64,000 nucleotides of DNA from Burkholderiaceae bacterium DAT-1 (GCA_019084025.1 JAHRBI010000007.1:124001-188000); one strand, 5' to 3'. Positions 23,633-33,156 are shown, counted from the stretch's first letter. Numbers and translations are program-made. The notes: generated from the letters alone by a model not told the origin.

Positions 23633-25246
23633 ATGATCCCGCAAACAACTCAAAGTAACTTGCTTCAAAGTATCGTTGAGCCTGTTCAGCCTGTTCCCGT
23701 TAAGGCTGATGATGATACCAGTGCCCAAGTTCGCCAATTGTTCTCTGTAGGGGAACAGTTGCATGCCATCGTCACGGGCCAGCTCCCCTCCGGCAGATTT
23801 TCTGTTCAGATCAAAGATCAGATACTGGATATGAATTTGCCACCGGATACGCAAAGCGGCGATCAACTTCAGCTTCAAGTCACCGAGAATGGGCGCGGCT
23901 TGGGATTTGCATTGCAATCGCGTATGCAAATCACTCAATCCGGTGCCATGGCTTTAGCCGAGCAAAGTCAGGCGTTGTTAAGCGCTGAGGGTTCCATCAT
24001 TGGCCAGTTGTTGGATCATGATACGCCTGACATTCAGACTGGCGTCATGCAACTCTATGGCGGGATGCCGGTCATCCAGACCGGCAAAGAATTGTCATCC
24101 CAAATAGCCGGCGTATTACAGCAAGCGCTTGAGCAAAGCGGTCTGTTTTACGAGAGTCATCTTGCCCGTTGGATATCGGGAGGCTATAGCCAATCTGACC
24201 TGTCTAAAGAGCCTCAGTATGCATTCAGTCGTGAACTGCCGAACGCCCTGCCAGGAGAAGAAGCTAAGACATCATCACAATGGTCAAGCATCCAGGCGCC
24301 GCGCACAACTCAGGTGGGCGATCATTTAGGTAGACTTGTGCCTGATTCATTTGCGCCGCACGAGAACGCATCGGTAGAGGAATTACCGATGTCAGAACAG
24401 CCTCATGTGGCATTGCCGCCAGATGGTCATACCGAATTTACTGTGCAGAGTCATGCGGCTCTGAATCCGTCCAAACTAACCCAGAGTTACCAACCGGCAT
24501 CGAATTCGAATGCTGCTCTTATTTTGGCACACACGAATTCAACACCAGATTCACCGGCGCAAGCGGGTGTAGAGCCATTGATTGCATTTTTGCCGCAGCA
24601 CGCGGAAATGGCGGAAAGTATTGCCATTGCAACGGGCACTGAGTCACAACTGAATAGTGCGCCGCCAAGCGTATCCCCGCGGGCGCAGTCATTCGTGCAT
24701 GAGCAAATGGGGCACGCCGAGAGTGGGCATGAATCAAATGGCCTGCGTAGCAGCTCGCCCGGCAAGGACGATGTGCGCGTGAGGGCACTCGAGCAAGGCA
24801 TGGTGCGCGGCAGCGGCGTTGACGAAAGCGGACTGGATGCCAAGCATGTAACCGATAAGCAACCGCTTATCGCACTCAGCGAAATCTCACGTCCCATTGT
24901 GCAGCGGCAACTTGACCAGATTGATCAGCAGCGCCTGGTTTTTCAAGGTCAAGCATGGCAGGGTCAACCCTTCGAATGGCAGGTTGCGCGCGATGGAAAA
25001 CACGAGCACGCCGAGGCAACTGAGCACGATGCATGGTGGAGCAAAGTTCGTTTGACGATGCCTGTGCTGGGTGAGGTCAGTGCAACCGTGCGTTTGCAGG
25101 GGAATCGGGTTAGTGTCCATTTTGCGTCGGTTAACGATGAGACAGCTCATACGATACGCGAGGCCGTTGAGCAACTGCAGCTCAACATGCACGCTGCCGG
25201 ACTGGAGCTAGCTGGCTGCCAGATTCGTTCGCAGTCCGAGGGATAA
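23633..25246 (+). CDS. fliK: FliK-like flagellar hook-length control protein
   Basis: A 537-residue protein. The C-terminal about 90 residues match the Flg_hook domain (LTMPVLGEVSATVRLQGNRV, then LQLNMHAAGLELAGCQI), which interacts with FlhB to switch export specificity. The N-terminal region (about 30-105) is a small beta-rich unit (VTGQLPSGRFSVQIKDQIL); the middle is Ser/Gln/Pro-rich and probably extended, serving as the ruler. It is located in a filament cluster rather than with hook genes and is directly followed by an FlhB C-terminal-domain gene. It may be a second FliK-like protein; another copy elsewhere cannot be excluded. Confidence 0.82.
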   Translation: MIPQTTQSNLLQSIVEPVQPVPVKADDDTSAQVRQLFSVGEQLHAIVTGQLPSGRFSVQIKDQILDMNLPPDTQSGDQLQLQVTENGRGLGFALQSRMQITQSGAMALAEQSQALLSAEGSIIGQLLDHDTPDIQTGVMQLYGGMPVIQTGKELSSQIAGVLQQALEQSGLFYESHLARWISGGYSQSDLSKEPQYAFSRELPNALPGEEAKTSSQWSSIQAPRTTQVGDHLGRLVPDSFAPHENASVEELPMSEQPHVALPPDGHTEFTVQSHAALNPSKLTQSYQPASNSNAALILAHTNSTPDSPAQAGVEPLIAFLPQHAEMAESIAIATGTESQLNSAPPSVSPRAQSFVHEQMGHAESGHESNGLRSSSPGKDDVRVRALEQGMVRGSGVDESGLDAKHVTDKQPLIALSEISRPIVQRQLDQIDQQRLVFQGQAWQGQPFEWQVARDGKHEHAEATEHDAWWSKVRLTMPVLGEVSATVRLQGNRVSVHFASVNDETAHTIREAVEQLQLNMHAAGLELAGCQIRSQSEG

Positions 25247-25248
25247 AC

Positions 25249-25611
25249 ATGGATAAAGTACGCAGACCCCCGGAACTTGAAGTGTCCAAACCCTACAAGC
25301 CTACTCAGGCTGCAGTTGCACTAGCCTATCATGATGGTCTCAATGCGCCACGGGTTGTTGCAAAGGGTAGGGGATTGATTGCCGAAAGCATTATCGAACG
25401 GGCAAAGCAATCTGGTGTCTTTGTGCATGAGTCTGCTGCATTAGTTGCCTTGTTGATGCAGTTGAATCTGGATGAGCACATTCCCCCGGAGTTGTACCGT
25501 GCAGTGGCTGAGGTGTTAGCTTTCCTGCACTCGCTCGAAAAAAAGTCAGGCCAGTCGGATGTATTGAGCCAGTTAAAGCTGCCTACCTCCGCCGGAAATA
25601 GCCCTGAATAG
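25249..25611 (+). CDS. Isolated FlhB C-terminal-domain protein (FhlB/FlhX-like)
   Basis: A 120-residue soluble protein resembling only the cytoplasmic domain of the export-gate protein FlhB (about residues 15-95: PTQAAVALAYHDGLNAPRVV, then ALVALLMQLNLDEHIPPELY). It starts at the residues that in FlhB follow the NPTH autocleavage site, and lacks membrane segments and the NPTH motif itself. Such proteins can substitute for the cleaved FlhB C-terminus or assist specificity switching. It begins two bases after the fliK-like stop, so the pair is translationally coupled and functionally matched. Confidence 0.82.
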   Translation: MDKVRRPPELEVSKPYKPTQAAVALAYHDGLNAPRVVAKGRGLIAESIIERAKQSGVFVHESAALVALLMQLNLDEHIPPELYRAVAEVLAFLHSLEKKSGQSDVLSQLKLPTSAGNSPE

Positions 25612-25742
25612 CATTCCTCCCTCTCGGCAATGTCTGCCGCCTGATTGTTCATATTTTGCCGCGCGCAATCGATTTCTCCGGAAAATGGCTAGAAATCAGC
25701 CTTTTACACAGAAAAGTCATATTCAAATCCCTGTTTTACAGT

Positions 25743-25758
25743 TGGCACGCTTAATGCT
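25743..25758 (+). promoter_or_regulatory. Sigma-54 (-24/-12) promoter of flagellin 2
   Basis: TGGCACGCTTAATGCT reproduces the -24 element TGGCACG exactly and keeps GG (25744-25745) and GC (25756-25757) ten bases apart. It is the best promoter in the 398-base gap 25612-26009, lies about 240 bases before the flagellin 2 start, and is preceded by an AT-rich stretch suitable for activator or IHF binding. Confidence 0.85.
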
Positions 25759-26009
25759 TTGATAGTGGCGTCCGAATGCCTGCAAGGCGACTCTCTAATG
25801 GTGTATCGAGGATCGATGGGCAGGGCCGGTGGCGGCATTGCATGGAAACCCCGGTGTCGGCGAACGCGCGTAAAGCGTGAGTATGTTCGCGTGATGCAAG
25901 GACCATGTGCGTGGTGGGCCGCGTACATGACCGGGTCAGCTGGATTCGTCCGGATTGAGCCGGTCGAGACTGACCTGAACATCGGGGCCAAAGTACAGGA
26001 GATGAAATC
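25759..26009 (+). other. Long untranslated leader of flagellin 2
   Basis: Between the sigma-54 promoter and the flagellin 2 ATG there are 251 bases with no convincing gene. A small frame (25759-26019) overlaps the flagellin start but has no ribosome-binding site and no recognisable content. AGGAG (25997-26001) serves the flagellin. The leader is rich in GC and short inverted pairs and could carry post-transcriptional control; I see no match to a known riboswitch. Confidence 0.5.
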
Positions 26010-28136
26010 ATGCTTGTAATCAATACCAATATCGCGTCCCTGCAAGCGCAACAGGCGCTGAATTCTTCGCAGGGATCTTTGCAGACCTCGTTGCAACGAT
26101 TGTCAACCGGTCTGCGCATCAACAATGCTGCGGATGACGCTGCGGGCCTTGCGATCTCTGACGGTATGACCGCACAGATCAATGGCTTGAATCAGGCCGC
26201 CCGGAACGCAAATGACGCCATTTCCTTAGCCCAGACGGCGGAAGGCAATTTGCAGAGCATCGGAAACATGCTGCAGCGGATGCGACAGCTTGCAGTGGAG
26301 GCCGCGAACGGTACAAACAGTACCAGTGATCGAGCCAATCTGCAGAACGAAGTCGATCAGATTTACTCGGCCATTGATCAGGTTGCACAGAACGCACAAT
26401 TCAATAATGTGCCATTGTTTACCGGGCCAACCGCAGCATCTCCGTTTAGCTTCCAGATCGGGCCAAATGCGGGTGACTTCATTTCATTTACAACAGGTGA
26501 AGTGAATACCCAGACGTTAGGATTGAACTCTAATGTTCCACTGGGGACGATGGTGTCTTCCCGCATGGAATTGGCATCCATGTTCGGATCTGCAAGCGGA
26601 CCCAAGGCTGGTGATCTGGTAATTAACGGGATTCAGATTGCAGGGATGTCTGCGGCGGTGTCCCTGTATGCGGCCGGCCAGTACTCGCTGAACAAGCTGT
26701 TTATGTCCACGCTGGTGACGGCAATTAATACCGCATCCGGGCAGACAAATGTCACTGCCACTGCATACAACAATTTGCAGGGTTCGCCTGCGACTGTTGA
26801 CGCGTCGCACCCGATTACCGGCTTATCGATTGCTGTCGGGACGACTGCGCCTGTGACGATTATTACGTCGAGCAGCCTCACGCAGCTTGTGGATAATATC
26901 AATCAGCAAGTCGCTGGCCTGACCGCTACCATTGGCTCGAATGGCAATCTTGTTCTGTCCAACAATACGGGGCAGCCTATTACCATTGGCGGCACGCCTG
27001 CCAACTCTGGTTTGGTGACCGGGACATACAACGGATACCTGGCGTTTTCGTCGTCTAATGGACAACCCATTAATTTTGGGACGTCGACCAATACGCCAGC
27101 AGCCAATCTGCACAAGCTCGGACTGAATCAGGCAAGTGGTTCTACCATCGTGGTGGCCGCTGGTGTGATTTATACTGGATCGGCGGGGGGTACCTATTCC
27201 ACAATGAGTGCCGGTAGCCAGTACAACCCGGCGAATAACGCGAATGATGTCGTCCGGATCAATGGCGTAATGGTTGGCACCTCTGCCACGCGCCAAGCCG
27301 CAGACATGGCCGCAGCAATCAATGCGGTACAAACCCAGACAGGGGTGACTGCCACCGCATCGACCACACTGGGGCTGACGCTTTCGCTCTCCTTGATGGC
27401 CCCTGCAACCAATGCAATCGCCTTCACCGTGAATGGTGTGGCTGTGCAGTTCTCGACACAGCCAAGCGATCTGGCTGCAGTGGTGGCGAAAATCAACTCG
27501 ACCGGTATCGCGGGGGTGGTCGCAACAGCCGATACAACCACAGGTCGACTGGTTTTGAGTTCGACTTCAGGCGTCGATATCCAAGTCAAGAACAGCTCAT
27601 CAACACCCGGCTCTGTGGTAGGTGCCTACCTGTCACCGACTCAGCTGACCCCGACGATCACAACTGTGGGTACGCAGATTATTGCCCGCGGTACGATTCA
27701 GTTGCAGGGCAAGGACGGGAAGTCTATCTCTGTGCAGGGTAATGGTTCGCCAAGCAATGGAACCGGCCTGACCAAGTTCGGATTGGCTGGTCAGAATGAA
27801 GAGGCCACCAAGGGAACTGTTGGCTCGGGGATTAGCATCATGACTGCTGCTAGCGCGACAGCTGCGATGACGGCAATTGATCATGCGATCAAGGTCATTG
27901 ATAACCTGCGCTCGAAATATGGCGCCATCGAAAATCGCTTCACCGACACCATTTCAAATCTGAATACGACGTCGACCAATGTGTCGGCAGCGCGTAGCCG
28001 GATTCGTGATACGGACTTTGCATCGGAAACTGCAAATCTGACGCGCTCGCAAATCTTGCAGCAAGCAGGTACTGCAATGCTGGCACAAGCCAATCAGGTT
28101 CCGAATCAGGTGCTGGCTCTACTCAAGAGCGGCTAA
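26010..28136 (+). CDS. Flagellin 2 (long form, paralogue of flagellin 1)
   Basis: A 708-residue filament subunit. The N-terminal D0/D1 (INTNIASLQAQQALNSSQ, RLSTGLRINNAADDAAGLAI) and C-terminal D1/D0 (DTDFASETANLTRSQI, then LAQANQVPNQVLALLKSG) are intact. The central insert of about 470 residues has the same repeat plan as flagellin 1; both contain QLVDNINQQVAG and closely matching flagellin_IN-like units, so the two arose by duplication. It is separated from flagellin 1 by about 6.6 kb and has its own sigma-54 promoter and terminator, so expression is independent. It may form a distinct part of the filament or be used under other conditions. Confidence 0.96.
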   Translation: MLVINTNIASLQAQQALNSSQGSLQTSLQRLSTGLRINNAADDAAGLAISDGMTAQINGLNQAARNANDAISLAQTAEGNLQSIGNMLQRMRQLAVEAANGTNSTSDRANLQNEVDQIYSAIDQVAQNAQFNNVPLFTGPTAASPFSFQIGPNAGDFISFTTGEVNTQTLGLNSNVPLGTMVSSRMELASMFGSASGPKAGDLVINGIQIAGMSAAVSLYAAGQYSLNKLFMSTLVTAINTASGQTNVTATAYNNLQGSPATVDASHPITGLSIAVGTTAPVTIITSSSLTQLVDNINQQVAGLTATIGSNGNLVLSNNTGQPITIGGTPANSGLVTGTYNGYLAFSSSNGQPINFGTSTNTPAANLHKLGLNQASGSTIVVAAGVIYTGSAGGTYSTMSAGSQYNPANNANDVVRINGVMVGTSATRQAADMAAAINAVQTQTGVTATASTTLGLTLSLSLMAPATNAIAFTVNGVAVQFSTQPSDLAAVVAKINSTGIAGVVATADTTTGRLVLSSTSGVDIQVKNSSSTPGSVVGAYLSPTQLTPTITTVGTQIIARGTIQLQGKDGKSISVQGNGSPSNGTGLTKFGLAGQNEEATKGTVGSGISIMTAASATAAMTAIDHAIKVIDNLRSKYGAIENRFTDTISNLNTTSTNVSAARSRIRDTDFASETANLTRSQILQQAGTAMLAQANQVPNQVLALLKSG

Positions 28137-28195
28137 TAATGATCCTGTCGCTGCTGCGCAATTCGGAGTTTCCGTTCATCGTGCGGCAGTTTTGT

Positions 28196-28226
28196 GGCCG
28201 GCAAGTCAGACTTGCCGGCCTTTTTT
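28196..28226 (+). terminator. Rho-independent terminator after flagellin 2
   Basis: GGCCGGCAAG and CTTGCCGGCC form a perfect ten-base stem around a five-base loop, followed by six Ts. It closes the flagellar island before the convergent permease gene. Confidence 0.95.
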
Positions 28227-28243
28227 ATTGCTGTATCAGATGC

Positions 28244-29464
28244 TTATTCGTAACGCAGTGCTTCGATCGGATCCAGATTGGCCGCCTTTGATGCCGGCAT
28301 AATGCCGAATACCACACCAACAAGCGCACAAAACAATGCGGAGCCTACCGAAATCCAGATTGGAACTGAGGCAGGTGGGAAGTCTGGGATCAATGACGAT
28401 ATTCCATGTCCAAGCCCAATCCCCAGAATGATGCCAATAACACCGCCAATCAGTGACAGAAGAGATGCTTCGATCAGGAACTGAATCAAAATGTCACGGC
28501 GGGTGGCGCCAATGGCCTTCAGGATGCCTATTTCACGTGTACGCTCGGTTACGGATACCAGCATCACCGTCATAATACCAATCCCACCTACCAGCAGTGA
28601 AATACTGACAATCCCGCCCAGTACTGCCGTTCCGGTGTTCGTAATATTCGAAATCATCTTGGCGACCTCCTTGGAGGTCTCAATTTCGAAATCATCCTTA
28701 TCCGGATTGGTAATGTGATGCGCTTGCCGCATGACTCTGCGGGCGCTATCCAAAGTGGCATCCATTTTGTCGGGGTCACTGATTGCAAAACGCACCAGGA
28801 AGTTGGCATTTTCCTCACCGGTGAGGGACATGCCTACCTCAAAGGGGACATAAATCAGATCATCCTGACTCATGCCTAGGAAGTCACCGCGTTTATCGAG
28901 CACGCCAACGATTTTGAACCAGTTATTGCCGACCTGAATAAATTCACCGATCGGATTGGCAGGCAAATTCAGATCGGCCCGCAATTTATCGCCAATCACG
29001 GCAATATGGCGACCGGTTATGTCGTCATTGGCTGTTAGAAATCGCCCTTGTGCTGTGAAGCGTGTTTCAACAAAAGAAATTTCATGCGTGGTGGCCAGAA
29101 TCTGAGGTGTCGAACTCTTGCCTTTGTAAGAGACTGCACCAAAGTTTGCATACAGAACGGGTGAAACATGCGATATTCCCGGCACACGGTAACGCAGCAG
29201 ATCGATATCGGCGCGCTTGAGCTGATTCCATTTGCCGGTACGCCAGTTGCTGCGATCATTCTTGGCATTCAAACGAGCAGATGAACCCCCGAAGTCGGAT
29301 AGTTGCCCTTTAATGGAGTCACCAAAGCCATTCATCAGTGCGACTACAGCAACAACCGATGCGGTGCCAATCAAAATGCCCAGCATGGTCAGTGCGCTAC
29401 GCAGGCGGTTAGCCAGAATGCTGGCCAGTGCCGATCGAAACGCCTCCAGAATCACGTAAATCAT
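28244..29464 (-). CDS. MacB-type ABC transporter permease
   Basis: A 406-residue inner-membrane protein of the MacB/FtsX family. One membrane helix lies near residues 20-42 (preceded by [18 protein letters not shown]), a large periplasmic MacB_PCD domain covers about 50-240, and three helices form the C-terminal FtsX domain (about 280-400), ending DPIEALRYE, the usual family end. It works with the ATPase and adaptor genes immediately upstream as a tripartite efflux or mechanotransmission pump. Its ATG overlaps the ATPase stop by four bases. Substrate unknown; no outer-membrane TolC gene is nearby. Confidence 0.92.
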   Translation of the reverse strand: MIYVILEAFRSALASILANRLRSALTMLGILIGTASVVAVVALMNGFGDSIKGQLSDFGGSSARLNAKNDRSNWRTGKWNQLKRADIDLLRYRVPGISHVSPVLYANFGAVSYKGKSSTPQILATTHEISFVETRFTAQGRFLTANDDITGRHIAVIGDKLRADLNLPANPIGEFIQVGNNWFKIVGVLDKRGDFLGMSQDDLIYVPFEVGMSLTGEENANFLVRFAISDPDKMDATLDSARRVMRQAHHITNPDKDDFEIETSKEVAKMISNITNTGTAVLGGIVSISLLVGGIGIMTVMLVSVTERTREIGILKAIGATRRDILIQFLIEASLLSLIGGVIGIILGIGLGHGISSLIPDFPPASVPIWISVGSALFCALVGVVFGIMPASKAANLDPIEALRYE

Positions 29465-30171
29465 GTCGCGGCCTCCAGTACAGGCATACGGCGGTGCGGA
29501 TTCTCTCCATCGTGAACGATCTTTCCGTCATGCAGGCGCACGCTTCGATGGCAGTAGGCGGCAATATCGGGCTCATGGGTCACCACGATTACGGTTTGCC
29601 CCTCAGCGTGCAGTTCGTCAAACAGCGCCATGATTTCTTCCGATGTTCTGGAGTCCAAATTGCCTGTTGGTTCATCGGCCAGGAGAATGGATGGCTTGCC
29701 GACCAGGGCTCGAGCAACTGCAACCCGTTGGCGTTGGCCGCCGGAGAGTTGATTCGGTCGGTGATTCAGCTTGGTACCCAATCCGACACGCTCGAGTGAT
29801 TCAGCCGCAAGGCGTCTGCGGTCCGATGGAGACATGCCCCGATAAATCAAGGGTTGAGCCACGTTGTCTAGTACTGACATACGCGGAAGCAGATGAAAAC
29901 TCTGAAACACAAAGCCGATTTCCCGATTGCGAATACGTGCCAGTTCGTTATCGTTCAGGGTGGCAACATCAGTACCGTTGAGCAGATATTGCCCACTTGT
30001 TGGCGTGTCGAGGCAGCCGAGTAAATTCATCATGGTGGACTTGCCGGAACCCGATGGACCGAGCAGGGCAACATATTCATTGCGCTGTATAGTTAGGCTG
30101 ACATCATCCAGCGCCATGAATTCAGCCTCGCCCATGACGTAGCGTTTACGAATATGGATGAGGTCAATCAT
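29461..30171 (-). CDS. MacB-type ABC transporter ATPase
   Basis: A 236-residue nucleotide-binding subunit. Walker [10 protein letters not shown] is at 38-46, the Q-loop at about 91, the signature LSGGQRQR near 142, and Walker B with D-loop [12 protein letters not shown] near 160-171. The family is the LolD/MacB/FtsE group. It overlaps both the adaptor gene (upstream) and the permease gene (downstream) by four bases, so the three are one translationally coupled unit. In canonical MacB, ATPase and permease are fused; here they are split, as in many Gram-negative and Gram-positive relatives. Confidence 0.95.
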   Translation of the reverse strand: MIDLIHIRKRYVMGEAEFMALDDVSLTIQRNEYVALLGPSGSGKSTMMNLLGCLDTPTSGQYLLNGTDVATLNDNELARIRNREIGFVFQSFHLLPRMSVLDNVAQPLIYRGMSPSDRRRLAAESLERVGLGTKLNHRPNQLSGGQRQRVAVARALVGKPSILLADEPTGNLDSRTSEEIMALFDELHAEGQTVIVVTHEPDIAAYCHRSVRLHDGKIVHDGENPHRRMPVLEAAT

Positions 30172-31418
30172 GCGCTATGTCCTGTCGTTGCAGCGCTGCT
30201 CACTTGAACGGTGACGCCGGATTTATCGCTCTTGCCCACCTCGCGCGGTTTGGTTTTTACCGCATCACCTGCTTTCAGTTCGCGCAAAGATTTACCAGGA
30301 CCAGCAATCACTTGTTCATCTGCTTTCAGACCGGTTTCAATCGCCTGCCAGCGATCATCAGCGAGACCTGTTTTAACAACGCGCTTTTCAGCTTTTCCAC
30401 CGGATGCAATCCAGACGTAGGTTTCAGGCTGCTTCTGGCCTGACTTTTCCTCCTGCATGACCGCTTCAACAGGGACGGCCAGCTTTTTCTCGTCATTCCC
30501 CAGCATGATTTCCGCGCGGCAGCTCATGCCTGAACGCAATTGCACCTCCTTGCCCGGCTCGAGCATGACGGTTACTTTATATGCGCGGGAGGTTTGAGTC
30601 GGGTTGATGATCGGAGCAAGCGCGATGGTGCTGACCTTCCCGGTGAGTGGCTTATTAGCGTATGCAGCGGCAAAGATTTCGACGCTCTGTCCCAAGCTAA
30701 CGTGCGAAATATCACCCTCATCGACCTTGAGTTCGGCTTTGATGGCAGTGGTGTCCGCAATGGTTAACAGTTGTGCGCCGGCCATGCTTTGCATGGACGG
30801 GATAGCGGTTTCACCGATCTTGATCGGCAGCGCCACCACGCGACCCGCGATGGGCGCGCGAATTTCGGTACGTGCGAGATTCTTGCGGGCATCCTTCAAT
30901 GCACTGTCGCTGCGCAGAATGGCTTCCTCGCTGGATTTGAGTGCAACTTCCGCCAGTGTCAGCTGGCTTTTTGCGTTGTCATACTTGGAGCCATCGATCA
31001 TCTTTGCTTCATAGAGGCGCTTTGTACGATCAAACTCTCGGCGTTGCAGCTCGAGTGAAGCCTTTTTCTGTTCGATATCCAGACGAGCCTGGCGAAGGCC
31101 AGCCTCATTGAAATCAATGGCATTGCGGTAGTTCTCAGGCTCGAGCTTGATCAGCACCTGGCCTTTATCAACCATATCGCCTTCTTTGACCAAAATATCC
31201 GCTACCTTTGCGGTTAATTCCGAGCGGAGGTCGACCTCAGTACCAAACGCTAGCGTACCGGATGCAAGAATGGTTGGGTGAATGGTTCGCATCACCACTT
31301 TATCCGTTTCAACTTCGCGTCCGGCTTCACGGGTATTGGACTTAACAACAACGGGAATGCCGATGATGCCTGCAATCAACACCAGAACCAGCCACTTTTT
31401 CTTGCTTTTCAATGCCAT
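30168..31418 (-). CDS. MacA-type periplasmic adaptor (membrane fusion protein)
   Basis: A 416-residue HlyD/RND-type adaptor. The N-terminus has a membrane anchor (about 9-25, [16 protein letters not shown]), then a lipoyl half-domain (about 60-95), a coiled-coil hairpin (about 100-190, with many Glu/Lys/Ala), the second lipoyl half ending near [18 protein letters not shown], and beta-barrel and membrane-proximal domains up to about 375. The tail is Lys/Ser/Thr-rich. It would bridge the MacB-type permease to an outer-membrane channel. Confidence 0.92.
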   Translation of the reverse strand: MALKSKKKWLVLVLIAGIIGIPVVVKSNTREAGREVETDKVVMRTIHPTILASGTLAFGTEVDLRSELTAKVADILVKEGDMVDKGQVLIKLEPENYRNAIDFNEAGLRQARLDIEQKKASLELQRREFDRTKRLYEAKMIDGSKYDNAKSQLTLAEVALKSSEEAILRSDSALKDARKNLARTEIRAPIAGRVVALPIKIGETAIPSMQSMAGAQLLTIADTTAIKAELKVDEGDISHVSLGQSVEIFAAAYANKPLTGKVSTIALAPIINPTQTSRAYKVTVMLEPGKEVQLRSGMSCRAEIMLGNDEKKLAVPVEAVMQEEKSGQKQPETYVWIASGGKAEKRVVKTGLADDRWQAIETGLKADEQVIAGPGKSLRELKAGDAVKTKPREVGKSDKSGVTVQVSSAATTGHSA

Positions 31419-31478
31419 GATTTCCTGCCTCTATTGAGTCATGTACTACGCGACTCTGATGATGAATTCAGTTTGATT

Positions 31479-32201
31479 TCAATGCTTTGCCACGATGACG
31501 GCTGCCCAGACTCCGTAGATGACAACATATGGAAGCGCGCATACCACGATTGCAGTCATCCGACTGCATCGGGTCCAGACTTGCAATCCTATTGTGCTCA
31601 ATGCGATAGACCATATGCTCATCAGGTCAGCTGCGCCTGCAAAGGAGCGCCATGGAGAATCGATCGGCAGATGCAATACCAGAGCATCGACAGTGGTGAC
31701 CCGGAGTGTTTCCATTGCGGTTTGTGGCGACATTGTCACCACGGCGACAATAGCAGCAATGGAACTGATCACAGCCGGCATCGATGCCCACGCTGAAAAG
31801 TTGAACCACTGCTTAAAGCCCTGATTGGCACCGATGAGTTTGCCTGCCAGCAAGAGATAGATAGCGGAAAGTGCAAACAGAAGTGCGACGCTGATCGGCG
31901 CACCAATGATTCCGCCATATTTCATGCCGGTGATCGAAGCTTGCATTTGTTCTACAGTAACTTTGGATGCGCCAGAGGTGCTGGCTTGTCGTACCAGTTC
32001 CTGCGCCAACCACTGCGAGTCAACGTTGGAGAAATACAACCAAGATGATGCGACACCTAGAATCGAAACGAGCAACCAGGGCAGCCAGCCCTGTCCCTTA
32101 TCTTGAATGCGTTCAAAGACTGCGCGCGGTTCCGTGAAAATTTCGATGATGTTCTGCACGACGTTCTCCCAGGATAATTCTATTTGTATGGTTTGCTGCA
32201 T
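31479..32201 (-). CDS. Yip1-family integral membrane protein
   Basis: A 240-residue protein with about five membrane helices (around 40-58, 100-120, 132-155, 185-205 and 215-236) and an N-terminal cytoplasmic segment (IIEIFTEPRAVFERI), the start pattern typical of bacterial Yip1-domain proteins. Members are often encoded beside ABC or MacAB-like exporters and their role is undefined. It is read in the same direction as the efflux genes, 60 bases upstream of the adaptor, and is a likely operon member. Confidence 0.8.
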   Translation of the reverse strand: MQQTIQIELSWENVVQNIIEIFTEPRAVFERIQDKGQGWLPWLLVSILGVASSWLYFSNVDSQWLAQELVRQASTSGASKVTVEQMQASITGMKYGGIIGAPISVALLFALSAIYLLLAGKLIGANQGFKQWFNFSAWASMPAVISSIAAIVAVVTMSPQTAMETLRVTTVDALVLHLPIDSPWRSFAGAADLMSIWSIALSTIGLQVWTRCSRMTAIVVCALPYVVIYGVWAAVIVAKH

Positions 32202-32324
32202 AGCGAATGACTGATGCGTAGCCAGTATCCTCCGGCTAAACGCAGATTTGAAATCGTAATGCGATGAACCCCGCGAAACGTGGGTTGAAAACAGATTTTG
32301 GATGGACTACCCGCAACAAACTGC

Positions 32325-33092
32325 TTACTGTTTGCGCGGCGCAATCCCCATCCAAAGCAAATCTACGATACGTGGCATGATTTCCGCCATCCGTACATGT
32401 AGCGGGTTGACAATCCAGGCCATGATCAATCCATCCATCAGGGCGCTCCAGAAAATCGCCATGAGTTCGGTATCGGCAGGTGGTTCGTCACCTCGCACGC
32501 GATACATATGATCAATGAGTTGAGCGGACATTTTGTAGGATGCTAGATAGGCATCACCCAAGCGCCTGCGCACTTCATTTTCCCTGGCCTGACCCATAAA
32601 CTCCAGCAGGAGACGGGGCCAATCCGGGTCATGTTCCAGACGATCAACGACGCCTGACAGTAGATCGAGCAAAGCCGCTTTGGCATCAGCATTTGCATCG
32701 TGCGCTTCAAGTTCGGTCGGTAGCAGTTCCTCGAATTGTGTTTTGAAGCGTGAGTCTAGCAGCGCAAAGAAAAGTTCATTTTTGCTGTCAAAGTGCCAGT
32801 AGACGGCGCCTTTGGTCATGCCTGCGTCAGCAGCCACTTCATCGAGCGTTGCGGACAAATAACCCTTACGCGCAAAAACACGTGCCGCGCTTTCAATGAT
32901 ACGATCACGGGTGTCCAGTGGCTCCGGCGTGTTGTCGTCCAGCCAAATGTTCAGCTGTTCACGCGGGCCCAGTACCCGCTTGATGGTTTGCCAGGGTAAA
33001 CCTGCTTCGGTGGCAATATCACCGTAGTTTATTTCTGCAAGAGGACGCTTTTCTGCCAGCACGCGAAGTGCCTGAACGGCAAGTTTTCGCAT
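32325..33092 (-). CDS. TetR-family regulator with two tandem N-terminal HTH units
   Basis: A 255-residue regulator. A canonical TetR HTH lies at about 61-108 (TRDRIIESAARVFARKGY, then TKGAVYWHFDSKNELF). Before it, residues 1-50 read like a second, more diverged TetR HTH (RVLAEKRPLAEINYGDIATE, then WQTIKRVLGPREQL). The C-terminal ligand-binding part (about 115-250) resembles AcrR/TtgR-type repressors. I choose the ATG at 33092 since it begins the first HTH helix; a TTG at 33134 would add 14 polar residues. It lies upstream of the Yip1 and MacAB-type genes in the same direction and probably represses them and itself. Confidence 0.85.
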   Translation of the reverse strand: MRKLAVQALRVLAEKRPLAEINYGDIATEAGLPWQTIKRVLGPREQLNIWLDDNTPEPLDTRDRIIESAARVFARKGYLSATLDEVAADAGMTKGAVYWHFDSKNELFFALLDSRFKTQFEELLPTELEAHDANADAKAALLDLLSGVVDRLEHDPDWPRLLLEFMGQARENEVRRRLGDAYLASYKMSAQLIDHMYRVRGDEPPADTELMAIFWSALMDGLIMAWIVNPLHVRMAEIMPRIVDLLWMGIAPRKQ

Positions 33093-33156
33093 GGCGGCTG
33101 GATCTTCCTTCTGGGTTTGAGCTGCAGCCTTCAATTTGGGTCATCCATCAATTGAC

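Noticed and set aside
25759-26019. Open frame of 86 residues in the flagellin 2 leader
   Set aside because: No ribosome-binding site, no recognisable content, begins at the transcript start and overlaps the flagellin start codon; treated as leader.
17256-28136. Mobile element or recent genomic island carrying the flagellar genes
   Set aside because: No transposase, integrase, tRNA boundary or flanking direct repeat was seen; only part of fliD differs in composition.
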